Positions 1 to 7,840 of a DNA stretch of 64,000 nucleotides are shown one piece after another. Under the pieces are notes generated by a model. It was not told the DNA's origin, made no database searches, and saw only the letters and a list, made by a program, of their open reading frames with translations. This DNA is from Sporomusa acidovorans (GTDB taxonomy: Bacteria > Bacillota > Negativicutes > Sporomusales > Sporomusaceae): assembly GCF_002257695.2 (NCBI RefSeq), contig NZ_CP155571.1; one strand, 5' to 3'. The position numbers were made by a program, and so were the translations under genes. Position 1 is the first letter of the stretch, and each line of letters starts with the position of its first letter.

Positions 1-797
1 AAAACGATGGCTCGGTGACCGTCACGCTTGACGGCAAGACGCTGGTTAAGGGCGACAGCAGCAAGACGCTGGTTGTTGAAGGCGACGGATCAACCGATAA
101 TCCGCTTAAGGTGACGCTGGCTGATTCGGGCGATGAAGTCGATATTACCAGCGGGAGCATTGGGGCTTATCTGGAGGATGCCGATCAAACCGGCTACGAA
201 ACCATTGATACCAGTGATCTTCCTTATAGCTTTACCACTGGTGCAACCAGTTCGATCAGTACCATGCGTCAGGCTTTGAATGATTTGGTTACCACATTGG
301 CAACTAAAATAAATTCTTTAACCACTTCGGGGGTTGACCTTAATGGCGATACCGGCCTGGCTTTTTTTACGACCATTGATTCCAATGAGCCGCTGAGTAT
401 TACCAATATTCAGGTCAATCCGGAGCTGGTGAGTGATTCGGACAAGGTAGTTACTTCTGCCAGTGGGGGAACAGGCGATTATAGCATTGCCGACGCAATT
501 TACGATCTTGCCAGCGATACCTCCTGCTATGAAAGCGATGGTTCATCACTTGATATTATCGACTTTTACACAGCGTTGACTACCTGGCTAGGGACTGAAG
601 GCGATACCGTGGCAAGCAACTATGAAACTCAGGCCGCTTTGGTGTCGCAGTTAGACTATCAGCGGCAGGCTGTTTCGGCCATTTCCATTGACGAGGAAAT
701 GTCAAACATGATCAAGTTTCAGACAGCCTATGCCGCCAGTGCCCAGGTTATGAACACGGTTGACAGCATGATAGAGAGTTTGCTGGCAGTATTTTAA
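1..797 (+). CDS. flgK: Flagellar hook-associated protein FlgK (first paralogue), 5' end outside the window
   Basis: The reading frame is open from base 3 and ends at 797, so only the C-terminal part (about 264 residues) is visible. FlgK (HAP1) forms the junction between flagellar hook and filament. The last 40 residues are the typical FlgK terminus: an IDEEMSNMIKFQTAYAASA helix followed by a second amphipathic helix. The visible middle is rich in Ser, Thr, Asp and Gly, as in the variable outer domains. A second, complete flgK-like gene starts 21 bases downstream, so these are tandem paralogues; this copy keeps the better conserved C-terminus. The rest of the gene must lie upstream of the window. 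Confidence 0.9.
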   Translation, partial: NDGSVTVTLDGKTLVKGDSSKTLVVEGDGSTDNPLKVTLADSGDEVDITSGSIGAYLEDADQTGYETIDTSDLPYSFTTGATSSISTMRQALNDLVTTLATKINSLTTSGVDLNGDTGLAFFTTIDSNEPLSITNIQVNPELVSDSDKVVTSASGGTGDYSIADAIYDLASDTSCYESDGSSLDIIDFYTALTTWLGTEGDTVASNYETQAALVSQLDYQRQAVSAISIDEEMSNMIKFQTAYAASAQVMNTVDSMIESLLAVF

Positions 798-818
798 TTA
801 GAATAAGGGGGGAATGAA

Positions 819-2345
819 ATGGCTTCAACGTTTGCAGGACTTAGTATTGCCAACCGGGGACTAACTGCCGCTCAGGTCGGCTTGACGGTAACCACCAATA
901 ATATGAGCAATATCGATACAGACGGGTATTCCCGGCAAGTGGTGAGCCAGACGTCCATTGGCCCGGCTGCCGTCTACAGCAGCAGTTTGGTCGGGAACGG
1001 GGTAGAGGTAACCTCTGTTGACAGGGTGAACAGTTTTCGCCTGAATCAAAAATATTGGCAGGAAAATAGCTCGGCAAGTGAACTGGAAGTTACGTCCAAC
1101 TATATGGAAAAAATTGAAGATGTTTTCGGCACTACGGATTCCAGTGATATTTCTGAGGCCCTGGATACTTTTGAAGCAGAACTGGAAACGCTGGCTGACG
1201 ATCCGACAAATGAATCAATCAGAAAGATTGTGCTGTCTTATGCTAAAAGTTTTTGTGATACTCTTAACACTGCTGCGGAAGATTTGGAATCCATACGCGA
1301 CCAGCTTAACACCGAAGTGAATACGGCAGTTGAAGAGATCAATTCCTACGCATCGCAAATTGCGGAATTGAACCGTCAGATTTCCACCGCTTCGGCTTCC
1401 GGGGCCTCGACGAATGAGTTGGAAGATCAGCGGGATGTGATTGTTGACAAACTTTCCGGCCTGGTTGGTATTAGTGTGACTGAAGCCGATGACAGCACAT
1501 ATACAATCACGGTGGATGGAGTTACGCTGGTAAAAGGGGATGAGGCCAACGAACTGGAGTGTTATACGGTCACCGATTCCGACAGTGATTCCTATGGGAT
1601 GTACGGTATTCGCTGGGCCGAAAGCGGCAAAGACTTTGACAGCGGTGATTCCGGATCACTCACCGGCTATCTGCAGATGCGGGATGGCAGCACAGCTGAC
1701 AGCAAAGGCGTTGTCTACTATATGAACCAGTTGGATAAATTTGCTCAGACCTTTGCTCAGGCTTTCAACGAGGGAGTTACTGTTACTTCGGATTCAGGAA
1801 CCGAAACTACTTATAGCGGTCATGTCGACGGGGTAGGCATCGACGATGACGAAACCACCGGTATCCGTTTCTTTACGTATGACGATGTATCTTCAGCAGA
1901 CTTTGTGGACAGTGGTTCAGACCTGGAGGAGGCTTACAGCAATATTACGGCTGCGAATATCTCCGTATCCAAGGATATCCAGGACGATACCACTAAAATT
2001 GCCGCGTCTTCCACTGCCGGCGAGGAAAGCAATACCGATGTTCTGGACGATCTTATTGACATTTGTTCGGATGTCAATATTTCCGGCAACTCCACCGCGA
2101 CTGAAATGTACAATTTAATCGTTGCCACTGTCGCCGGCGACAGTGCTTCGGCCGAAACGGCCTATAGCAGCAAAAGCGCGACAGCAACCTACATCAACAC
2201 CAGCCGGACTTCCGTATCCGGGGTTTCCAGTGACGAGGAAACGGTTAACTTAACGACCTATCAGTCGGCCTATGCGGCGTCAGCTTCTATGGTGAGTGCC
2301 TGGAGTGAAATATATGATACGACCATCAGTATGGTAGACGATTAG
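819..2345 (+). CDS. flgK: Flagellar hook-associated protein FlgK (second paralogue)
   Basis: 508-residue hook-filament junction protein. The N-terminus (GLSIANRGLTAAQVGLTVTT, then NNMSNIDTDGYSRQ) is the rod/hook/HAP N-terminal signature with the usual N-x-x-T-x-GYSRQ element. The C-terminal helix (EETVNLTTYQSAYAASASMV) is recognisable but diverged from canonical FlgK: it lacks the DEEM-N start and ends in an acidic ISMVDD tail. A GGGGGGA ribosome site precedes the ATG. It lies between flgK1 and flgL with 21- and 16-base gaps, so all are presumably one transcript. Its role beside the first copy is not evident; it may be a second junction protein or a specialised adaptor. Confidence 0.88.
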   Translation: MASTFAGLSIANRGLTAAQVGLTVTTNNMSNIDTDGYSRQVVSQTSIGPAAVYSSSLVGNGVEVTSVDRVNSFRLNQKYWQENSSASELEVTSNYMEKIEDVFGTTDSSDISEALDTFEAELETLADDPTNESIRKIVLSYAKSFCDTLNTAAEDLESIRDQLNTEVNTAVEEINSYASQIAELNRQISTASASGASTNELEDQRDVIVDKLSGLVGISVTEADDSTYTITVDGVTLVKGDEANELECYTVTDSDSDSYGMYGIRWAESGKDFDSGDSGSLTGYLQMRDGSTADSKGVVYYMNQLDKFAQTFAQAFNEGVTVTSDSGTETTYSGHVDGVGIDDDETTGIRFFTYDDVSSADFVDSGSDLEEAYSNITAANISVSKDIQDDTTKIAASSTAGEESNTDVLDDLIDICSDVNISGNSTATEMYNLIVATVAGDSASAETAYSSKSATATYINTSRTSVSGVSSDEETVNLTTYQSAYAASASMVSAWSEIYDTTISMVDD

Positions 2346-2361
2346 AGAGGAGGGGGTTTTG

Positions 2362-4023
2362 GTGTACAGAATAACGAATGGGATGATCGCGGCTAATACT
2401 TTGCGAAATATTAGTGCCGCTGCCGTCCGGCTGGCCGCGGCCAATGAAGCCGTGTCTTCCAATATGAAAATCCAACTGGCTTCCGATGATCCGACAGTGG
2501 CAACACGGGCGGTAACCTACCGCAGTTATGTAGCCCAGATAGAACAATATCAGGATAATGCTGATCTTGCTACAGCCTGGCAGAAGACTACAGATAGTGC
2601 GTTATCATCACTGAGCGATGTTATTACATCACTGAAGACAATAGCCAATGGGGCATCTTCTGACACGGTTACGGATGACGATCTGGAAAATTACGCGACA
2701 ACGGTCGAAACAGACCTGCAAAATATTATTACATACATGAACGCGGATGAAAGCGGCAGCTATGTTTTTGGCGGTTACAATACCAGTGAGGAACCGTATG
2801 AACTCGTGACCACCGATATTGGCAATACTGTGACTTTCAAGGGTCAATACTTGAGTTTGGGCGGTGTAATATCGTCAGATGTATCCGATGAAGATATCGA
2901 GGCGTTTATTACCGACAGTTCCAGTGATGTCTATGATTCTTTAAACGATGCGGCAGATAATGCTTATACCGCTTATACGAAAGCCCAAGTTGCCGCCGAT
3001 GCTGATTCTTCGAATGCTATTTTAGCCGCTAAGGCAGCTTCGGCGTTAGCAACTTACACTACGGTAAATACGGCTGTTTCCACCTATGGCGGTGCTACTA
3101 ATTTAACAGAGGCAGCGGCTGATGCGGAGAATACTTATGATACATTGAAAACTGCCATTACTACCTATGGTGGCACGGCCACCTTGACCGACGCTGCCGC
3201 CGATGCTTTGTCGACTGCCGATACGTTAGCGGCGGCAGTGACTACTTATGGTGACTCGTATACCTTAACAGCGGCGAAGGAGGACGCCTATAGTGACTAT
3301 CAGACTGCCTATGCCGCTGATCCCACCAGTTCTACAACTACGGCGGCGAAAGCGACTTATGATGCTTTAGCGGCGGCGATTACTACCTATGGCAGTACGA
3401 CGACCCTGTCGGAGGCGGCAGAAGCGGCAGAAGCCACTTCCGATACATTAGCGGCGGCAGAGTCAACTTATGGTAGTTCGACTACGTTAGCAGATGCAGC
3501 GACGGCGGCGAAAAACACGGCTGATGTTTTGTCAGATGCTGTTGCTGATTCAGAGCAGGATATTACCTACAATGTCGGTTTTAGTTCCGAAGTTACCGTA
3601 AATATTGAGGGCCAGGACGTTACCGGCGAAGGGAGCGATAATCTCTTCAATACGGTGCAAAAACTACTGCTTGCACTCAATGGTGATACCACCTATAAGT
3701 CAGCAACAATAGACGCATCCGGCAATGTGACAGTTACCACGAATACGTTAGATATCAGCGACTTAATTGATGAGTTGGGCAATGCTCTTGATCGAATCAC
3801 CAGTGCGCAAGGCACGTTAGGCGCAAGCATGGATGGTTTGACCGACATATCCGACAGTCTGGATGATGCTTATGAAGCCTATAGCACACTCATGACCGAC
3901 AATGAAAATATTGATACGGCAACAGCGGCTACAGAATTAACCGAAGCCCAGTATACGTATAGCGCAGCTCTTGCTGTCGGGGCTAAGGTAATTTCCAAAA
4001 CGCTGATTGATTATCTGGGTTAA
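2362..4023 (+). CDS. flgL: Flagellar hook-associated protein FlgL (HAP3) with a large repeat insertion
   Basis: HAP3 joins FlgK to the filament. I prefer the GTG at 2362 (MYRITNGM start typical of FlgL, AGGAGG 8 bases upstream) over the TTG at 2359. Residues 1-140 hold the flagellin-like N-terminal helices, including the SYVFGGYNT segment, and the last 100 residues hold the C-terminal helix pair. The product is 553 residues against about 300 for many FlgL proteins. The excess is an Ala/Thr-rich helical insertion with five degenerate repeats, each anchored by (S/T)TYG, about 28-36 residues apart. It sits between flgK2 and fliD in the operon. Confidence 0.92.
   Translation: MYRITNGMIAANTLRNISAAAVRLAAANEAVSSNMKIQLASDDPTVATRAVTYRSYVAQIEQYQDNADLATAWQKTTDSALSSLSDVITSLKTIANGASSDTVTDDDLENYATTVETDLQNIITYMNADESGSYVFGGYNTSEEPYELVTTDIGNTVTFKGQYLSLGGVISSDVSDEDIEAFITDSSSDVYDSLNDAADNAYTAYTKAQVAADADSSNAILAAKAASALATYTTVNTAVSTYGGATNLTEAAADAENTYDTLKTAITTYGGTATLTDAAADALSTADTLAAAVTTYGDSYTLTAAKEDAYSDYQTAYAADPTSSTTTAAKATYDALAAAITTYGSTTTLSEAAEAAEATSDTLAAAESTYGSSTTLADAATAAKNTADVLSDAVADSEQDITYNVGFSSEVTVNIEGQDVTGEGSDNLFNTVQKLLLALNGDTTYKSATIDASGNVTVTTNTLDISDLIDELGNALDRITSAQGTLGASMDGLTDISDSLDDAYEAYSTLMTDNENIDTATAATELTEAQYTYSAALAVGAKVISKTLIDYLG
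3072..3546 (+). repeat. Five degenerate ~30-residue coding repeats inside flgL
   Basis: Units start with STYGGATNL, TTYGGTATL, TTYGDSYTL, TTYGSTTTL and STYGSSTTL, each followed by an Ala-rich helix with (A/E)DTL-type ends. They lie in frame in the variable part of FlgL and probably form stacked helical hairpins on the outside of the junction. Confidence 0.75.
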
Positions 4024-4047
4024 TTATGACGATGGGAGGTGGCGTAC

Positions 4048-6327
4048 ATGTCCTCAAGCAGCAGCAGCATAACCACAAGCACGGTTAATGGCGTAACCCG
4101 GGTCACCGGCTTGGCATCTGGGATTGATGTGGATGGTATTGTTGAACAACTGGTAGCAGCGCAAAAGGAAAAAAAGTTAAATAAACTGCAGCAAAAGGAA
4201 CAAACGGCCGAATGGAAGCAGGATGCCTACCAAGACATTATTTCAGATATAACGGATTTCGAAGATACCTATTTTAGTACGACTGGGTCCAGCAGTATCA
4301 TGAAAGCCAGTAATTTTTTACAGTATAATGCCACCAGTGGTGATGATGCCGTTACGGTGACGGCAGCCAGCACGGCGTCAGCAGGCAGCCATACTGTCTC
4401 TGTCAGCCAACTGGCGACTGCGGCCAGTTACTCCAGTGGCAGCAGCGTTTCCAAAGAGGTGCAGGGTTCGGCGGCAGCCGATTGTTCCAGCTTAAGCGGC
4501 GAAAGCTTTGTCCTTACCCTTGATGGTACAGACTATACGGTTGATGTAAGTAACGTTACATCAGCAGATACGGTTTCTACATTACAGGATGCGATTGATG
4601 ACGCAGTCGGTTCAGCAACAAAAGTTAAAGTTAGCACCAATTCCAGCGGATATTTGGAAATCACCGCTCAGGATGGTTCAGGTGTACAAGCCATTACTAT
4701 TAGTGCCACTGATACTAATAGCGATGGTACAGCTGATAATGCCGGCTTAAGTGAGCTATTCGGCAGTGCCCCCATCCTTTCCAACCGCTTAAGCACTTCT
4801 TCAACACTAGAAACAATTTCCAAGCAGTTAAATACCGCCTTAACATTTACTACTGACGGAGAGTTTTCCATCACGATCAACGGCACGACCAAATCGTTTG
4901 ATAAATCTACTACGTTGGCAACGATGATGTCGGAGATCAATAGTGCTGATCTAGGCGCTACACTTGCTTATAATTCACTGACCGGTGAACTGACATTAAC
5001 GGCTGACGATACCGGAGCCGGTAATACGTTGACTGTGAAGGATTCGGGTACAAGCAACTTTGTCAGCATGTTATTGACTGATTATACGGATGGTACAGAC
5101 GCCGTATTGACTATTGACGGGACAAAGCTGACGCGCAGTACCAATTCTGTTACCGTTGATGGCGTGACCTATACAGCGACTGCATTAACGGGCACTGCTA
5201 CTACCACAACTTCTGCGGCGGTCAGCACCACTAGCAATACGGCAGGTTACAGCACGATTACTACTGGAACCAGTGCAGCGGCCGGTGATTATACTGTTAC
5301 CGTAGCCCAGAATGCCGATGGTTCCACCTGGGATGTTACACTAACATATCCAGACGGAACGTCCCAAACGGTAAGTGCTTCAACCGATGGCTCAGCAACG
5401 TTTGGCACCGGGACCGGAGCGATTACCTTGGCGGCACCAACAACGGTTGCGGCTGGCACGACGTCATTTTCTGTTACATCTACCACGACCATTACCAATG
5501 ACGATCCTGTCACCGTAACGGTAACGCAGGATTCGGATGCCATTTACGATCTGATTTCTAATTTTGTGGATGCTTATAATGAATTGATTACGACGATCAA
5601 TGATAAGATCGATGAAAATGCCGATTCGGATTATCCGCCGCTTACCGATGACCAAAAAGATGAAATGGATGATGATGAGATTACTGCCTGGGAAGCTAAA
5701 GCCAAAGTGGGAATTTTGGAAAATGACTCCAACCTGGAAGACCTTTTAAGCGACTTGCGCTCAGCGCTGATTGATTCTGTATCCGGTCTGTCGACAACGC
5801 TTGCCGACATCGGTATAACCACCTCCAGCGATTATACCGATCAAGGAACCCTTGAGATTGATGAAGACACACTGACCTCAGCTATTTCCAGTGACCCTGA
5901 AGCGATAATGAACCTGTTTACTAAGAAGGCTACTTCTAAAGCGACTACGTCCTCAGTTTCCGGCAAGTCACTGGGAAATAACTCAATTTTGTATTCGATA
6001 AACACAACTGATCTGAACACCAGGTACAAGGAAGAAGGCCTTGCCTACCGGTTTTTCGACATTTTGGAGCAGAATGTCTCGACAAGTACCTTTAGTTCCG
6101 GCAGTGAGGGAGCGCTTTTAGAAATCGCCGGTATTGACGGTGACACCAGCGAAACAGATAACACGCTAACTTCGCTGATTGAAAAGTACGAAGATGAGAT
6201 TTCGGAAGAAGAAGACCGGATTGACGAATATGAAGATAACATGTATGACAAATACACAACCTTAGAAACCTATATTAGTACAATGAATGCCCAGCTTAGC
6301 GCCTTGTCATCACTTACCAGCAGCTAA
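4048..6327 (+). CDS. fliD: Flagellar filament cap protein FliD (HAP2)
   Basis: FliD caps the filament tip and folds incoming flagellin. I use the ATG at 4048, 7 bases after GGGAGGT, rather than the GTG at 4039 that lies inside that ribosome site. The N-terminus carries RVTGLASGIDVDGIVEQLVA, the standard FliD start, followed by the coiled-coil segment with many Lys/Gln. The C-terminus (EKYEDEISEEEDRIDEYEDN, then a Met-Leu-rich helix ending LSALSSLTSS) is the second coiled coil. At 759 residues it is longer than common FliD proteins (about 450-600), because of Thr/Ser-rich beta-type outer domains. It is followed by its probable chaperone and by fliS. Confidence 0.93.
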   Translation: MSSSSSSITTSTVNGVTRVTGLASGIDVDGIVEQLVAAQKEKKLNKLQQKEQTAEWKQDAYQDIISDITDFEDTYFSTTGSSSIMKASNFLQYNATSGDDAVTVTAASTASAGSHTVSVSQLATAASYSSGSSVSKEVQGSAAADCSSLSGESFVLTLDGTDYTVDVSNVTSADTVSTLQDAIDDAVGSATKVKVSTNSSGYLEITAQDGSGVQAITISATDTNSDGTADNAGLSELFGSAPILSNRLSTSSTLETISKQLNTALTFTTDGEFSITINGTTKSFDKSTTLATMMSEINSADLGATLAYNSLTGELTLTADDTGAGNTLTVKDSGTSNFVSMLLTDYTDGTDAVLTIDGTKLTRSTNSVTVDGVTYTATALTGTATTTTSAAVSTTSNTAGYSTITTGTSAAAGDYTVTVAQNADGSTWDVTLTYPDGTSQTVSASTDGSATFGTGTGAITLAAPTTVAAGTTSFSVTSTTTITNDDPVTVTVTQDSDAIYDLISNFVDAYNELITTINDKIDENADSDYPPLTDDQKDEMDDDEITAWEAKAKVGILENDSNLEDLLSDLRSALIDSVSGLSTTLADIGITTSSDYTDQGTLEIDEDTLTSAISSDPEAIMNLFTKKATSKATTSSVSGKSLGNNSILYSINTTDLNTRYKEEGLAYRFFDILEQNVSTSTFSSGSEGALLEIAGIDGDTSETDNTLTSLIEKYEDEISEEEDRIDEYEDNMYDKYTTLETYISTMNAQLSALSSLTSS

Positions 6328-6353
6328 TAGAACTTTTTGGGGAGGCGGATAGT

Positions 6354-6776
6354 ATGGAGCAAGGAGAAGAAGAAGCACGCAAGTGCCTGCAGCGCAAGCT
6401 GCAAATTCTCGAACAAATTGCTGCCAAAACGGAAACCTTAAGCCGTTTTGTTCCTGATCGCAAGATAACGGGCCTTGGACGAGTGTTGCGGGAAAGAAAA
6501 GCGCTAATTGACGAACTTGCGGTCGTACATGCGCAGATAGCGAATAACCCCGCCTGGAAACATGAAGCGGGCTTGGCGACGCTTGTACAGGAAGCCACCG
6601 GCAAACACCGGGAGGTATTGGAACGCAGTCATCAAGTGCTGCAGCAGGCGATGCAAGAAAAGACCCGGATGGCCTCAGAAATAAGAAGTAGTAAGCTTTA
6701 TCGCCATGCCAGGAGTCAGTATGTGACTCCCTGGAGAGATATGATGGCCGGCTGCCGCTTCAATACAAAAGGCTGA
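6354..6776 (+). CDS. Probable flagellar export chaperone (FliT/FlgN-like)
   Basis: 140-residue, highly charged, all-helical protein directly between fliD and fliS, preceded by GGGAGGCGG. The size, helical heptad pattern and Lys/Arg/Glu/Gln content fit FliT or FlgN-type type III export chaperones, which bind the C-termini of FliD or FlgK/FlgL before export. The central segment RVLRERKALIDELAVVHAQI resembles the FlgN/FliT helix that binds substrate. The position next to fliD argues for FliT; the assignment rests mainly on context because this family is poorly conserved in sequence. Confidence 0.55.
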   Translation: MEQGEEEARKCLQRKLQILEQIAAKTETLSRFVPDRKITGLGRVLRERKALIDELAVVHAQIANNPAWKHEAGLATLVQEATGKHREVLERSHQVLQQAMQEKTRMASEIRSSKLYRHARSQYVTPWRDMMAGCRFNTKG

Positions 6777-6825
6777 GTCAAGGTATAAAATTTGAATCTA
6801 AAGAGATACACAAGGAGGACTGGCT

Positions 6826-7242
6826 ATGAATGCGGCAAACATGGCCAATGCGTATAAGCGGCAACAAATCATGACAGCATCGCCGGCAGAGTTAACGCTA
6901 ATGTTATATAACGGAGCTATCCGTTTTGTGACAGAAAGCATTCGGGCTATTGAAAAAAAGGATATCCAAAAGGCCCATAATGCCAACATGCGGGCCCAGA
7001 AGATTGTTCGTGAATTGATGCTGGCGACAGATATGAAGCAGGAAATTTCCCAGAAGTGGATATTGATTGACGAATATATATTGCATTGCCTGGTGCAGGG
7101 CAATATAAAAAAGGATAAGGCCAAACTGGAAGAAGCCAAAAAATTGCTGACAGATTTTCGTGACGCATGGTCTCAGGCTATGAAGCTGGCGCGATCAGAC
7201 AAAGATATGGATGAAGCTGCCAAAGGCAAATTTGAAGCCTGA
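6826..7242 (+). CDS. fliS: Flagellin export chaperone FliS
   Basis: 138-residue cytoplasmic chaperone that holds flagellin C-termini before secretion and, in Bacillus-type circuits, opposes FliW in controlling CsrA. Family signatures are clear: NAYKRQQIMTASPAELTLML followed by YNGAIRFV near the N-terminus, and a C-terminal helix with LTDFRDAWSQAM. AAGGAGG precedes the ATG. It follows the putative chaperone by 49 bases and is followed by csrA and the flagellin gene, the usual fliD-fliS-csrA-hag neighbourhood. Confidence 0.95.
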   Translation: MNAANMANAYKRQQIMTASPAELTLMLYNGAIRFVTESIRAIEKKDIQKAHNANMRAQKIVRELMLATDMKQEISQKWILIDEYILHCLVQGNIKKDKAKLEEAKKLLTDFRDAWSQAMKLARSDKDMDEAAKGKFEA

Positions 7243-7294
7243 GAAAATGGTAGTGAACCGGATCAAAATGGACGTTGTTGTGAGGTGAGCATGG

Positions 7295-7471
7295 ATGCTG
7301 GTAGTGGGACGGAAACCTGGCGAGTACGTTATGATCGGCAAAGATATCATGGTTAAGGTCGTCAAAAGTGGCGACGGTTACCTGAGACTGGGAATTGAAG
7401 CGCCCAAAGCCACTAATATCATTCGCGGGGAAATATATGAAGATCGATTAAAACAGATGAAGAACAATTAA
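7295..7471 (+). CDS. csrA: Translational regulator CsrA
   Basis: Short 58-codon gene. The protein starts MLVVGRKPGEYVMIG and contains VKVVKSGDGYLRLGIEAPK and the conserved IIRGEIYE segment, the CsrA/RsmA beta-strand core with the Arg of the RNA-binding strand. The start is the ATG at 7295; an ATG four bases upstream is out of frame. GAGGTGAG lies just upstream. CsrA dimers bind GGA motifs in mRNA leaders and block translation. Its place between fliS and the flagellin gene matches Bacillus-like circuits in which CsrA represses flagellin and FliW antagonises it; no fliW lies in this window. Confidence 0.93.
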   Translation: MLVVGRKPGEYVMIGKDIMVKVVKSGDGYLRLGIEAPKATNIIRGEIYEDRLKQMKNN

Positions 7472-7840
7472 TTTAATGATGAATACTTCAACTATTTTGC
7501 AGGCGGCAAGCAGGTAATGTTTTGGCAGTACATTGCTGGCGCCTGTTTTTTTATTTTATCTATATGTTACCAGCGGATTGGTAAGTGAACGCAAGGGTTA
7601 GATTGAATTTATTAACAATTCACGATATTTTTATAGTAAAATCGACAAAATAGTAACTTAACATATTTTTTAACATTTTTCAAATATGTGTTTTCGACAT
7701 TAAAATTAGATAACCAAGGAGGGAGGCGGGTTGTTGACAACTTTCCGTTAGAGAGTCGCTCACAGGGAGCAGAAATCTAACGAAAAATGGTGCACGGAAG
7801 CTAAATTTTAAAAACAGGAAACTCAAGGAGGAATTTTATT
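7472..7840 (+). promoter_or_regulatory. Flagellin gene promoter region and structured leader with CsrA-type sites
   Basis: A 369-base gap before flagellin. Bases 7746-7752 (CGTTAGA) pair perfectly with 7776-7782 (TCTAACG). Inside, GCTC (7758-7761) pairs with GAGC (7767-7770), leaving an ACAGG loop that overlaps a GGGA, the shape of a CsrA site. Two further GGA elements, ACAGGA at 7814-7819 and CAAGGAGGA at 7824-7832, flank or form the ribosome site of the ATG at 7841, so CsrA could occlude translation. I could not place a convincing sigma-28-type promoter with correct spacing; CACGATAT at 7621 resembles its -10 element but lacks a well spaced -35. Confidence 0.6.

Noticed and set aside
3072..3546. 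Repeats in flgL as a CRISPR-like or mobile repeat array
   Set aside because: The units are in-frame, degenerate at the DNA level and encode a repeated helical motif; no spacers or cas genes.
7621..7628. Sigma-28-type promoter of flagellin
   Set aside because: CACGATAT resembles a -10, but no TAAA-type -35 at 14-16 bases was found; other candidates also fail on spacing.
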